The position numbers were made by a program, and so were the translations under genes. The notes under the pieces are model-generated. The model saw nothing but the letters and a program-made list of their open reading frames with translations. It did not search any database and was not told the origin of the DNA. Positions 1 to 7,392 of a stretch of 52,117 nt of DNA are shown one piece after another. Every line of letters begins with the position of its first letter. The first letter of the stretch is position 1. Source of the DNA: Polyangiaceae bacterium (GTDB lineage: Bacteria > Myxococcota_A > Polyangia > Polyangiales > Polyangiaceae); NCBI GenBank assembly GCA_009780955.1, contig WQZB01000029.1, forward strand, positions 1 to 52,117, given 5' to 3'.

Positions 1-313
1 CGCAGCGCCGCGAGGCTGCCCGGATTACCAATGAGATCTACCGAGAGGTAATCTCGCAGGTGCTCACCTCCATCATCGAGAAAAATAGAGAGCCGAGCAG
101 CGATTCGTGGTGGAGATGAAGGTAAGGCGCGGCTCGCTGGAGGCGACGATCGCGCAAGGGTTGAAGCAGACTGCCGGCTACGCCGACAAGTGCCACCCAG
201 AAGAGGCCCATCTGATCATCGTCGACCCGAGCGAAACACGAAGTTGGGACGAGAAAGTCTTCGTGCAGGAGCGCAGCGCCGATGGCCGCTCGGTCACGGT
301 GTGGGGCATGTGA
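1..313 (+). pseudogene. Broken AAA ATPase / PD-(D/E)XK nuclease gene, C-terminal remnant
   Basis: Two reading frames carry pieces of one recognisable family, the bacterial AAA ATPases with a C-terminal PD-(D/E)XK-like nuclease domain. From base 3 the frame reads RITNEIYREVISQVL, which is typical of the linker before the nuclease domain. After a frame change near base 100 the sequence continues with VVEMKVRRGSLEATIAQGL and ends with a conserved tail (SWDEKVF ... TVWGM) at a TGA. The middle of the domain is missing and the frames do not join, so this is a decayed gene that also runs off the left edge. The family call rests on memory of the conserved tail. An intact protein from 107 (68 residues) is unlikely to fold alone. 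It belongs to the decayed island ending at the tRNA-Gly. Confidence 0.55.
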
Positions 314-879
314 TGAGGTGAATTTCACCCGGTTATCGAGGGCGGACTCCGTGTCCAGAAGATTCAATTCGACGTCGTAAGCCAGCTCGCGAGGGAGCTC
401 GAAGCGCGCCGGCAACGTCGTAGCTCTCGATCGGGCGCGACTCGCGAAGTGATCCGGCGTCGCGGGCGCGGCCTCTCGGGAGACCTCGCACGCGGCGTCG
501 GAGCTGCGCGTGGCGTTCGCACGCGCGGCGCGCAGAATGATGATCTTCACGCGGACTTTCGACCTGTAGCCAGGATCTCGATCACTTCCGCGCGGACTTC
601 TTCCCACGATGTGCCCTCGTCGTCCCGTGCCCTCGACAAGGATCCCGGCGTCGACGAGCTTCTGCAGGTTCGACGATGCCGATGCTCCCATGTTTGCTCA
701 TCTCTTCCATCAATCGCCTCACTTCGGCGTTGGTGACCGACCGCTCTCTGCCTGCCTCTCCATCCCCTGGAGAGTCGGGCATCCGGCCGACCCGTCGCGC
801 CCCCTATGGATGGGGCGATGCGCAGTGATGGGGCGCTGTCAGGCGGATGGTACGGACGAAAGCAGCCGGCCCCGAGTGC
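314..879. other. Decayed island DNA, no intact gene; possible IS21 IstA-like remnant
   Basis: Reading frames here overlap and have compositions typical of shadow frames; I see no intact gene. On the minus strand (about 790 down to 540) fragments in changing frames resemble the N-terminus of IS21-family IstA transposases: VTNAEVRRLMEEMSKHGS in one frame, KLVDAGILVE in a second, and SWEEVRAEVIEILA in a third. An Arg-rich stretch (RRRVRGLPRG) continues further left. This order fits a frameshifted istA 5' end, but no terminal inverted repeats or istB are visible. The transposase assignment is weak; the statement that the stretch is degenerate is stronger. Confidence 0.25.
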
Positions 880-1316
880 TACGACGAGACTCTGGTCAGC
901 GGCGTTTTGGATGCCACCTGCCATCCCACGTATCTGTAAGTCGCCACCTGCCACTCTGGATGTCAACCCGAGCCTCTTCACCCAGTCCGTCTTGTCCTTG
1001 TCCTGGGGCGTCAAGCCGTTGGGCCACGACCGCTGTAGCGCCCAGAGGACGAAATCGCAGACCTGAATTCCCGGTGTTTCACCGTTTGCCGGGCGTGCAT
1101 CGATCTTGGGGAAGCGAACCGGAATCCATGGCGTCGAAACCATCGAGTGAAGAGCGTCCTCCTCGACATACTTGGCGAGGGCGTTGCAAAACAAGCAACT
1201 CCGCGCGGTGCGGGCACGCATACCCCGAACCGAGTCGGGTGCATTCATGATCGAAACACGAGGCGGAGATCGCGGCATAGTCAACCAGTCCATCAAAAGC
1301 GGGTGAGTTTCGTCGA
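880..1316 (-). pseudogene. C-terminal remnant of a DUF3800-like protein
   Basis: Reading leftward from about 1260 the minus strand encodes a protein-like stretch ending with GIQVCDFVLWALQRSW and DWVKRLGLTSRV. This resembles the C-terminal helix of DUF3800 proteins (the G-x-Q-x-x-D motif followed by a W/R-rich segment), which occur in mobile and defence-associated islands. The expected N-terminal YxDESG motif is absent because the frame runs into the promoter and start of the TacA gene at 1317-1353. On the other side the protein-like character ends near 900 while the frame stays open. I read it as a truncated relic. The family call is from motif memory only. Confidence 0.35.
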
Positions 1317-1345
1317 TTGACACGTGCGTCCAATGGACGTACGTT
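1317..1345 (+). promoter_or_regulatory. Promoter and palindromic operator of the TacA/TacT-like pair
   Basis: A consensus -35 TTGACA (1317-1322) is followed after 17 bp by TACGTT (1340-1345) as a weak -10. The spacer contains a perfect palindrome, CGTCCAATGGACG, at 1327-1339, where a toxin-antitoxin repressor complex could block polymerase. The ATG at 1353 lies about 7 bp past the -10, so the transcript may be leaderless; no Shine-Dalgarno sequence is visible. This also argues against the upstream TTG at 1317 as translation start. Sequence pattern seen directly; function inferred. Confidence 0.5.
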
Positions 1346-1352
1346 CAACTCA

Positions 1353-1658
1353 ATGGCACGGGTGACCGCAGCAAGAACCGAGGAGCACCGCAGTCGGGGC
1401 GCCAGATTGGGGTTTCGTGTCGACGCGAAGACCAAGAGTCTCGTCGAGCGCGCCGCCCGATTGGAGCGCCGCAATCTTACCGATTTCTGTCTGACCGCTC
1501 TCATTGAGGCCGCGCAAAAGGCGCTTGAGCGCCACGAGTCTCTCTCGCTGTCAGAAGCCGATCGTGTCGCGTTCTTCGATGCGCTCTTGCGCCCGCCAAA
1601 GCCGAATGCAAGGCTCCGTAGCGCCCTTCGGCGAGAGAGCGCGCGCATCGAGCCGTAA
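1353..1658 (+). CDS. tacA: TacA-type (DUF1778) ribbon-helix-helix antitoxin
   Basis: A 101-residue protein with the DUF1778/TacA pattern: an N-terminal ribbon-helix-helix DNA-binding segment (RLGFRVDAKTKSLVERAARL, then NLTDFCLTALIEAA) and a C-terminal toxin-neutralising tail (LSEADRVAFFDALLRPP) that in known pairs wraps the GNAT toxin. It should bind its own promoter, consistent with the palindrome at 1327-1339, and block the acetyltransferase encoded 3 bp downstream. I chose ATG 1353 over TTG 1317 because the latter is the first base of the -35 box. Length and motif order match the family. It sits in the decayed island, so it may be a survivor maintained by addiction. Confidence 0.85.
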   Translation: MARVTAARTEEHRSRGARLGFRVDAKTKSLVERAARLERRNLTDFCLTALIEAAQKALERHESLSLSEADRVAFFDALLRPPKPNARLRSALRRESARIEP

Positions 1659-1661
1659 GCC

Positions 1662-2237
1662 ATGAAGGACCTACGCGTCGAACCGCTCGATGCCAAGCGG
1701 CACAATCGCGCGGGTTTCTCGTGCGGTGTTGAAAGCCTCGATAGCTATCTCAAGACGCAGGCCTCTCAAGATGTCAGGAGGAAGGCGAACGCCGTGTTCG
1801 TTCTTGTCCGGGTCGATGCGCCTCGCACGATTCTCGGTTACTTCACCCTTTGCGCATATGGGCTTGCACCGGGCACAATACCCCATGAGGCGCGTAAGCA
1901 CTTGCCCCGTTATCCGCTTGTGAGTGCCACGCTCATCGGACGGCTCGCCATCGCGACATCGCAAAAGGGGCAAGGGTTGGGAGGCGTGTTGCTCGTTCGC
2001 GCGCTTCGCAAGGCCTACGAGAGCGCTGACATCGTTGGCTCCTCGATGGTCGTCGTCGCCGCACTCGACGAACGAGCAGCAAAGTTCTACTCTGCGCATG
2101 GATTTATTCGGTTGCCTGAATCACAAAGACTCGTGCTGCCCATGGCTTCGGTCGGTACGTTGTTCACCGACGGGCCGGCCTCTCGAAAACATCCCGCTGA
2201 CGTGCTCGACTGCGAGCTCGAGCCTGCACGAGCGTAG
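1662..2237 (+). CDS. tacT: GNAT-family toxin, TacT-like aminoacyl-tRNA acetyltransferase
   Basis: A 191-residue GNAT acetyltransferase directly downstream of a DUF1778 antitoxin. Family features are the N-terminal FSCGVESLDSYLKTQA segment typical of TacT/AtaT toxins, the acetyl-CoA loop QKGQGLG in the position of the RxxGxG motif, and a FYSAHGF segment whose tyrosine is the usual general acid. Characterised relatives acetylate the amino group of charged tRNAs and stop translation. The 3-bp gap to tacA indicates one operon. The reading frame is uninterrupted and full length, so the toxin is probably functional. The tRNA specificity cannot be told from sequence. Confidence 0.85.
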   Translation: MKDLRVEPLDAKRHNRAGFSCGVESLDSYLKTQASQDVRRKANAVFVLVRVDAPRTILGYFTLCAYGLAPGTIPHEARKHLPRYPLVSATLIGRLAIATSQKGQGLGGVLLVRALRKAYESADIVGSSMVVVAALDERAAKFYSAHGFIRLPESQRLVLPMASVGTLFTDGPASRKHPADVLDCELEPARA

Positions 2238-2240
2238 CGA

Positions 2241-2516
2241 ATGGCGGGAGATCTATGCCGTCGCGCCGAACTCCACACTTCGACCCGTACGCACGTGCAA
2301 GCGAACTTCCGCTCACTCCGAGACAGCGGCATCACGTGGCTTGCCATGTCCGGGCTCGGCATTGACAAGATCATGCGTCGAGCTGGGCACGACGGAATTC
2401 AAACGACGATGGGGTACGTGAAGCAGACCGAAGACCTCACCGGCGACTTGGGCCAGCCCTTCGCCCCTCTGCCCAAAGAGCTTACGAGTTTTGGTCTTTT
2501 TGGCTTTTCGGTCTGA
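2241..2516 (+). pseudogene. C-terminal stub of a tyrosine recombinase (phage-type integrase)
   Basis: Only the last part of the catalytic domain remains. NFRSLRDSGITWLA carries the second active-site Arg with Asn in place of the usual first His of the HxxR box, RRAGHDGIQTTMGYVK carries the conserved His and the nucleophilic Tyr, and a normal C-terminus follows. A full integrase is 300-450 residues; 91 codons are open here and recognisable homology begins only around RAEL, so the N-terminal arm and core-binding domains and the first Arg box are gone. It starts 3 bp after tacT and stops 28 bp before the 3' end of tRNA-Gly, the usual place for the integrase of an element inserted into a tRNA gene. 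Confidence 0.7.
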
Positions 2517-2544
2517 GTCGCTCAATAATTTCGCGAACTTACAG

Positions 2545-2616
2545 AGCGGGAAAAGGGATTCGAACCCTCGACGTCCACCTTGGCAAGGTGGCACTCTACC
2601 ACTGAGTTATTCCCGC
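2545..2616 (-). tRNA. tRNA-Gly (anticodon GCC)
   Basis: The minus strand folds into a complete 72-nt cloverleaf: acceptor GCGGGAA/TTCCCGC with discriminator T, D stem ACTC/GAGT, anticodon stem CCACC/GGTGG with loop TTGCCAA (anticodon GCC), a 5-nt variable region and T stem GAGGG/CCCTT with loop TTCGAAT. CCA is not encoded. A sigma-70-like promoter lies upstream. The 3' end faces the decayed integrase, so the gene is the likely attachment site of the island to the left. Confidence 0.95.
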
Positions 2617-2652
2617 AAATCGTGCACTACTGCTTGTTCGTAACGGAAAGAC

Positions 2653-2682
2653 GCTATAGCCCCGACCTCTATCTGGGGTCAA
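2653..2682 (-). promoter_or_regulatory. Sigma-70-type promoter for tRNA-Gly
   Basis: Read on the minus strand, TTGACC (2682-2677) and TATAGC (2658-2653) are separated by 18 bp and lie 36 bp upstream of the tRNA 5' end, giving a leader of about 29 nt. The -35 overlaps the last codons of the MEMO-family gene. Placement and match to consensus are good; no transcript start is known. Confidence 0.5.
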
Positions 2683-3946
2683 TCTCTGTCTCGTCCTCCG
2701 CCTCGTTCTGTTTCGTACCCATCTCGTAAAAAGCGACGGCTGCATGGCTGACGATGGACTGGTTGCGAGGGTCGATCGTCTGCTCGTAGTGTGCAAGCGT
2801 TCCGCGTGCCGTGCCCTTCACCGTGCGAAGTAGCGAGTACACTGGTGCAAGCCCGCAAACGCGGCGCGTGGCGAGATCTTGCGCGACGTGCCTGAAGAAG
2901 CCTTCTGCGTCGAGGCGCAAGGCGTGGTCGAGCGACTCGCGATCGGTCTTTTCGAGTTCGGCGCGTTCGCGATCGCCTAGTGCATCGCGATCGCCGAAAT
3001 GCGGACCCACGTGCGCGAAGTCGGCGCCGGCCACGACAACCGCACGCTTGGAGCGTACCACGCTGCGAACGGCTTGAAAAAAGCGTTCTACCGTGCGGCT
3101 TTTGAGCGGGCTCTCGGCCGTTGCCAGATGCTCGCTGAGTCCGGCGAGAATGGGCACGATGTATAGCGGCCTTTTACCAAGCACATGTCGCAGAAACACG
3201 ATCTGAAACTCGAGCGAGTGTTCTTGCTTGTGATTGTACTGGTCGGCGTACGGGTCGAAATCGCACGCACGAGCGATGGCGTCGATGGCCTCGTGTGCGG
3301 CCGATACGTGCCCGAATGGCGTTGCGAACGCCTTTCGGCAGAGCGCGAAGGGCTCCGCCATCGGCACGTGCGAGGTGCCGAAAATAACGAACGTGTCGAC
3401 GTCCTCTGCAATGCTTTGCTTGACGACGCCGTAGGCCTCTCCGTAGCTGCGCGCACCGCGCCACGGATCGATGTGCGGCGCGATCAAGCCGACAAGTTTG
3501 CCGTTGCCAGGTTTGCCAGAAGCCACACCGAAGCACTCTTTTTCAATGTATGATACAAGTTTTTGCGGATCGCGATGGTAGGCGCGTCCAGCATGGGTGG
3601 CGTCGCGCACGGGCGCGTCGGCGAACGCACGAACGATTCGCGCACGCACGGCGTGAAAAGGCGCACCGAGTACAAACATGCGTTCTTCGAGATCACGAGC
3701 AATGCGTACAACGAGATCGGTTTCGATGGGCCGAGAGGTTTCGGCCGATGCTTGCTCTGCGATTTGCTCGCACGTAAGTTCACCGGTCAAACGCTCAAGG
3801 ACAGGTCCAAGCTCGACGGGCACCGCACAATCGTGCTCAGCGATCTGTTCTGGGTCGTGAAAAACGATGACGCGTCCAAGCTGAGCGTCGGCCGCGACCG
3901 TCACGTCGACCTGTCGCAAACGGGGGCGTGAAGTGACTGAGATCAC
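2669..3946 (-). CDS. amrB: AmmeMemoRadiSam system protein B (MEMO family) with N-terminal extension
   Basis: 425 residues with a GTG start. The C-terminal two thirds (about residues 120-410) is a MEMO1/AmmeMemoRadiSam-B domain with the family's conserved blocks: LIAPHIDPWRGA, IFGTSHVPM, EHSLEFQIVFL and VAGADFAHVG. The His/Asp residues of these blocks form the metal-like pocket of the fold. The N-terminal 110 residues form a separate helical domain of the kind found in MEMO proteins of related bacteria. Bacterial MEMO usually lies beside an AMMECR1 protein and a radical-SAM enzyme in a system thought to modify or radicalise a substrate; neither partner is next door, so its function stays open. 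It is divergent from mgtE across 154 bp. Confidence 0.85.
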   Translation of the reverse strand: MISVTSRPRLRQVDVTVAADAQLGRVIVFHDPEQIAEHDCAVPVELGPVLERLTGELTCEQIAEQASAETSRPIETDLVVRIARDLEERMFVLGAPFHAVRARIVRAFADAPVRDATHAGRAYHRDPQKLVSYIEKECFGVASGKPGNGKLVGLIAPHIDPWRGARSYGEAYGVVKQSIAEDVDTFVIFGTSHVPMAEPFALCRKAFATPFGHVSAAHEAIDAIARACDFDPYADQYNHKQEHSLEFQIVFLRHVLGKRPLYIVPILAGLSEHLATAESPLKSRTVERFFQAVRSVVRSKRAVVVAGADFAHVGPHFGDRDALGDRERAELEKTDRESLDHALRLDAEGFFRHVAQDLATRRVCGLAPVYSLLRTVKGTARGTLAHYEQTIDPRNQSIVSHAAVAFYEMGTKQNEAEDETEIDPR

Positions 3947-4100
3947 GCTTGGAGATTATCTATTTTTCACTCACCGCGCGCCTTCTCATCCATGCTTGCG
4001 CTATGGACTGGCCGTGGGGCAACCGGTGACGAAAAGACCACGAATTCGGCACACCGTGTCGTAGCACGGCGTGTCGCGCTTGCGGTAAGGTGCGCGCCGC

Positions 4101-5486
4101 ATGCGGCTCGCTCGGCTTCTCGGACCCGATCTGAAACAGATCCTGAACGAGGATCCGGAGCAGGTGCGCGATCTGCTCGACGAGATTCACCCGGAAGATC
4201 TGGCCGACATCGTCGGTGAGCTCGAGCCAGACGAGGCCGCGAAGCTCCTCGCACAGCTATCGGCCGAAGACGCAGCACCGATTTTCGGGCGCCTTGAAGA
4301 AGACGAGCAAGGCGAGATCGCGCCGCTCATGTCGCCGGAGCGTGTTGCGCACATCGCAAGCGAAATGGCGCCTGACGATCGCGCCGACTTCTTCAGCGTT
4401 CTGCCGGTGTCGGTCAGCGACGTCATTCTCGAGAAGCTCGAGGTCGTCGATCCTGAGGCTGCTGAGGACGTTCGCGAGATCGAGAAGTGGCCGGAAACCA
4501 GCGCCGGTCACCTCATGACCACCGCTTATGTGCGTGTTGCACCCGACGTGGCCGTGCGCACGGCCATCGCCGCGGTGCGCGCGCATGCCGAGGACCACAA
4601 AGAAAACGTATACAACGTCTACGCGCTCGATTCGAACGAAAGGCTCGTTGGCATCGCATCGCTATGCGATTTGCTGCTTGCCTCGCACGAGCAGCCTCTC
4701 GGTGAAATCCTTCGAACGAACGTCATTAGCGTCAAACCAACCGACGATCAGGAAGATGTGGCTCGGCAAATGGCGCGCTACGACCTTGCGGTCGTTCCTG
4801 TCGTTGACGACAAAGAAGTTATTTTGGGGGTCATTACGGTCGACGACATCATCGATGTTCTCACGGCCGAGCAAACCGAAGACGTGCAGAAACTCGGCGC
4901 CGTCGAGCCGCTCGACGTGCCTTATTTCAAAACGAGTTTTCTTTCGTTCATCCGCAAGCGCGGCGTGTGGCTCATTGTCCTGTTCGTCGAGGAGTTTTTC
5001 ACGCAAACGGCTCTTCGCTATTACGACCCAGTTTTCGAGGCCATCAAAGGCGCCGCGTATTACGTGCCGCTTCTTATTTCGACGGGTGGAAATTCAGGTT
5101 CGCAGTCTTCCACGCTCATCATTCGAGGACTCGCCGTTGGCGAGATCAAGCCTCACGACTGGTGGCGCATTCTCTTTCGCGAGGCGGGCATGGGTTTGGT
5201 TCTCGGGCTGATGCTGGGGGCCATCGGCTTTTTCCGCGTGCTCATGTACCCCGAGCAGCACACCGACTTCGCGCTCACCGTTGCACTCACGCTCGTTGGC
5301 ATTGTCATGACCGGGTGCACCATCGGCTCGATGTTGCCGCTCGTGCTCAAGCGCGTTGGCGTTGACCCGGCCACGAGCTCGACGCCATTCATTGCAAGCT
5401 TGGTCGACGTGCTTGGCATCGTCATTTTCGTTTATGCCGCGAAGCTGGTGATGGCGAATGTTCTCCAAGCCGCCGGCGTCCACTAG
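4101..5486 (+). CDS. mgtE: Magnesium transporter MgtE
   Basis: 461 residues with full MgtE architecture. An N-terminal superhelical domain (about 15-130, with LDEIHPEDLADIVGEL) is followed by two CBS domains (about 140-260, with EILRTNVISVKPTDD and GVITVDDIIDVL). Five membrane helices follow (about 285-455). The pore-lining signature STGGNSGSQSSTLIIRGLA is present, and VDPATSSTPFIASLVDVLG supplies the conserved Asp of the ion path. Cytoplasmic Mg2+ binding to the N and CBS domains closes the channel in characterised homologues. The gene ends 9 bp before mtnA, suggesting co-transcription, although no functional tie to thiomethyl salvage is obvious. No magnesium riboswitch is apparent in the 154-bp upstream gap. 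Confidence 0.93.
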   Translation: MRLARLLGPDLKQILNEDPEQVRDLLDEIHPEDLADIVGELEPDEAAKLLAQLSAEDAAPIFGRLEEDEQGEIAPLMSPERVAHIASEMAPDDRADFFSVLPVSVSDVILEKLEVVDPEAAEDVREIEKWPETSAGHLMTTAYVRVAPDVAVRTAIAAVRAHAEDHKENVYNVYALDSNERLVGIASLCDLLLASHEQPLGEILRTNVISVKPTDDQEDVARQMARYDLAVVPVVDDKEVILGVITVDDIIDVLTAEQTEDVQKLGAVEPLDVPYFKTSFLSFIRKRGVWLIVLFVEEFFTQTALRYYDPVFEAIKGAAYYVPLLISTGGNSGSQSSTLIIRGLAVGEIKPHDWWRILFREAGMGLVLGLMLGAIGFFRVLMYPEQHTDFALTVALTLVGIVMTGCTIGSMLPLVLKRVGVDPATSSTPFIASLVDVLGIVIFVYAAKLVMANVLQAAGVH

Positions 5487-5495
5487 GGCTTTTCC

Positions 5496-6674
5496 ATGCA
5501 AAATGCACAGCAGGTGGATGACTTGAACGCACTCTGCACCATCCGCGAAGACGGTGACGCCATCATCGTTCTCGACCAGACCTGCCTGCCGGAACAAACT
5601 GCCTTCGTGCGACTAACTTCGCTGGCCGAGGCAGCGCAGGCAATTCGCACCATGCAGGTGCGCGGCGCACCGCTGATCGGCGCGACCGCAGCCTATGGCG
5701 TAGCGCTAGCCTTGCGCGCCGGTATTGCGCTCGCAGAAGCTAGCGAAGTCCTGGCAGCGACGCGGCCAACCGCAGTCAATCTGCATTGGGCCCTTGGGCG
5801 CATGAAGCGCGCGCTCGAAAAATCACCCGCAGGCACCTGTCCCGATTGCGCCGCCGATTGCGTTGACAGGGCGTGGCAGGAAGCGCGGGCCATTGCGCAT
5901 GAAGATGCCGAAGCGAATGCTGCCATTGGCCGATACGGATTGCCATTGCTAGCCCGCTTTCAAGTTGCCGCGAGGTCGAGGCGGTCGGCGAGGAGCGGAC
6001 CGGAACAGCCTGCTGCGGCTTTGAGGACCGCACCGCAGCCGCCAACGAAGAGATCGCGTCAAATCGAAAGCGGGCTGGAAGGCACGCTGCGCAAGCCCAT
6101 TGAGGTGATGACCCACTGCAATGCCGGCTGGCTGGCAACTGTCGCTCATGGCACGGCCCTGGCGCCGATCTACGCTGCCCACGCTGCGGGCATTGCCCTG
6201 CACGTTTGGGTTTCGGAAACCCGCCCGCGCAATCAAGGTCTGCTCACAGCCTGGGAACTGCGCCAGGCAGGCGTTGCGCATACCCTAATTGCCGACAACG
6301 CGGCAGGGCTGCTCTTGATGCAGGGCAAGGTCGATCTCGTCATCGTGGGCGCCGATCGCATCGCTGCCAATGGTGATGTCGCCAACAAAATCGGCACTTA
6401 TCTCAAGGCGCTGGCAGCGCACGCGCATGCGATTCCCTTCTATGTCGCCGCGCCAGTTTCCACTATCGACTTCGACTGTCCGAACGGCGCGGCAATCCCC
6501 ATTGAAGAGAGGAATGCCGCCGAGTTCGGTAAACCAGCGAGCCGGGGCGATACGCCGATCGCCAATCCGGCATTCGATATAACGCCTGCTGCACTGATTT
6601 CCGGCATCATCACCGAACAGGGTGTATTTTCGCCCAAGTCGCTGCCCAATTTACTGGCGGATATCCAGCGATGA
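5496..6674 (+). CDS. mtnA: S-methyl-5-thioribose-1-phosphate isomerase with an in-frame repeat insertion
   Basis: Isomerises 5-methylthioribose-1-phosphate (and in some species 5-deoxyribose-1-phosphate) to the ribulose-1-phosphate form. Conserved blocks are VRGAPLIGATAAYG (about 54-67), THCNAGWLATV with catalytic Cys208, WVSETRPRNQG, and VGADRIAANGDVANKIGTY with catalytic Asp287. Typical MtnA has about 340-370 residues; this one has 392 because residues 153-193 are an Arg/Pro/Ala-rich insert encoded exactly by a palindromic repeat (5951-6076) found elsewhere in the window. Removing it leaves about 351 residues with continuous homology from GRYGLPLLA to GLEGTLRKPIEVMTHC. The frame remains open, so the enzyme may tolerate the insert as a surface loop. 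It overlaps the downstream aldolase by 4 bp. Confidence 0.93.
   Translation: MQNAQQVDDLNALCTIREDGDAIIVLDQTCLPEQTAFVRLTSLAEAAQAIRTMQVRGAPLIGATAAYGVALALRAGIALAEASEVLAATRPTAVNLHWALGRMKRALEKSPAGTCPDCAADCVDRAWQEARAIAHEDAEANAAIGRYGLPLLARFQVAARSRRSARSGPEQPAAALRTAPQPPTKRSRQIESGLEGTLRKPIEVMTHCNAGWLATVAHGTALAPIYAAHAAGIALHVWVSETRPRNQGLLTAWELRQAGVAHTLIADNAAGLLLMQGKVDLVIVGADRIAANGDVANKIGTYLKALAAHAHAIPFYVAAPVSTIDFDCPNGAAIPIEERNAAEFGKPASRGDTPIANPAFDITPAALISGIITEQGVFSPKSLPNLLADIQR
5951..6076 (+). repeat. Full copy of dispersed palindromic repeat, inserted in frame within mtnA
   Basis: Near-perfect terminal inverted repeats, AGCCCGCTTTCAAGTTG at the left and the reverse complement of AGCCCGCTTTCGATTTG at the right, enclose about 90 bp with further internal complementarity. 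The reverse complement of 19797-19918 aligns along the whole length, with two single-base insertions and scattered substitutions. The inserted span is 42 codons with no stop. The terminal bases covary between the two copies (GCCC/GGGC here, GACC/GGTC there), as expected of a maintained hairpin. No clear target-site duplication is visible. Confidence 0.85.
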
Positions 6675-7321
6675 GCGAACGCGAACTCGGCGAACTCAAA
6701 ACAGCGGTACTCATGACCGCGCGGCAAATGAATGCCGAAAGGCTCAATCGCGGAGCCGCGGGTAATGTCAGCATCCGCTGCGGCGCAGGTTTTCTGATCA
6801 CGCCAACCGGCATGGCTTATGCGGCTTGCGAGCCAGATGACATGGTGCATGTCGGGCTCGATGGCCAAGGCCAAGTGACGGGGCGACGCAAGCCGTCTTC
6901 CGAATGGCGTTTTCACCGTGATATCTACGCTGCCCGGCCCGACGCTGGCGCGATTATCCATGCGCATGCGCCTTTTGCCGTGAGCCTCGCCTGCATGGGT
7001 TGCGCGATTCCGCCCTTCCATTACATGGTGGCTCGTTTCGGCGGTAGCGATGTTCGATGTGCTGCCTACGCCACCTTTGGCACGCAGGCACTTTCGGATG
7101 CGATATTAGCCGCCCTGGAAGACCGCTGCGCCTGCCTGATGGCACATCACGGCATGGTGGTTTTCGGCCGCGATCTCGATCATGCTTTGGCGCTGGCAGT
7201 AGAGTTGGAAACTCTTTGCGAGCAATACTGGCGTGTCTTGCAAATCGGCACGCCGCGCCTCTTGGCCGATGACGAAATGGCGCGCGTGCTCGTTGCCTTC
7301 CGCGACTACGGGAGACAGTAG
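6671..7321 (+). CDS. Class II aldolase, probable 5-(methylthio)ribulose-1-phosphate aldolase
   Basis: 216 residues of the class II aldolase/FucA-AraD fold. GNVSIR (31-36) is the phosphate loop, KPSSEWRFH supplies the catalytic acid Glu78, IIHAHAPFAV gives zinc ligands His97 and His99, and MAHHGM gives the third ligand (His160). Start and stop overlap mtnA as ATGA. This pairing is the signature of the DHAP shunt, in which an Ald2-type aldolase splits 5-methylthioribulose-1-P or 5-deoxyribulose-1-P into DHAP and an aldehyde. The alternative, an MtnB-type dehydratase of the universal methionine salvage pathway, shares the fold, but no MtnC/E/D genes follow. Subtype is inferred from context and overall similarity to fuculose-phosphate aldolases. 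Confidence 0.72.
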   Translation: MSERELGELKTAVLMTARQMNAERLNRGAAGNVSIRCGAGFLITPTGMAYAACEPDDMVHVGLDGQGQVTGRRKPSSEWRFHRDIYAARPDAGAIIHAHAPFAVSLACMGCAIPPFHYMVARFGGSDVRCAAYATFGTQALSDAILAALEDRCACLMAHHGMVVFGRDLDHALALAVELETLCEQYWRVLQIGTPRLLADDEMARVLVAFRDYGRQ

Positions 7322-7331
7322 CAGCGCTGTG

Positions 7332-7358
7332 CGTTGTACTCTTCATTGGAGTACAACG
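7332..7358. terminator. Hairpin 10 bp downstream of the aldolase gene, terminator-like
   Basis: A perfect 10-bp stem, CGTTGTACTC / GAGTACAACG, with a 7-nt loop starts 10 bp after the aldolase stop codon. No T-run follows on either strand, so it is not a canonical intrinsic terminator. It may be an mRNA-stabilising 3' hairpin, a factor-assisted terminator, or an operator for the downstream operon. Confidence 0.4.
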
Positions 7359-7392
7359 AAAGTGACCTGCGCGTAACGCTGAATTGTGTGCG

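Noticed and set aside
547-1323. A 258-codon minus-strand open frame as one intact protein
   Set aside because: Only its first part is protein-like (DUF3800-like tail). The rest is Arg/Ser-rich shadow sequence, and its N-terminus overlaps the tacA promoter.
3947-4100. Mg2+ riboswitch upstream of mgtE
   Set aside because: Only an imperfect dyad (ACACCGTG/CACGGCGTGT) is visible; no M-box-like long structured leader fits in 154 bp.
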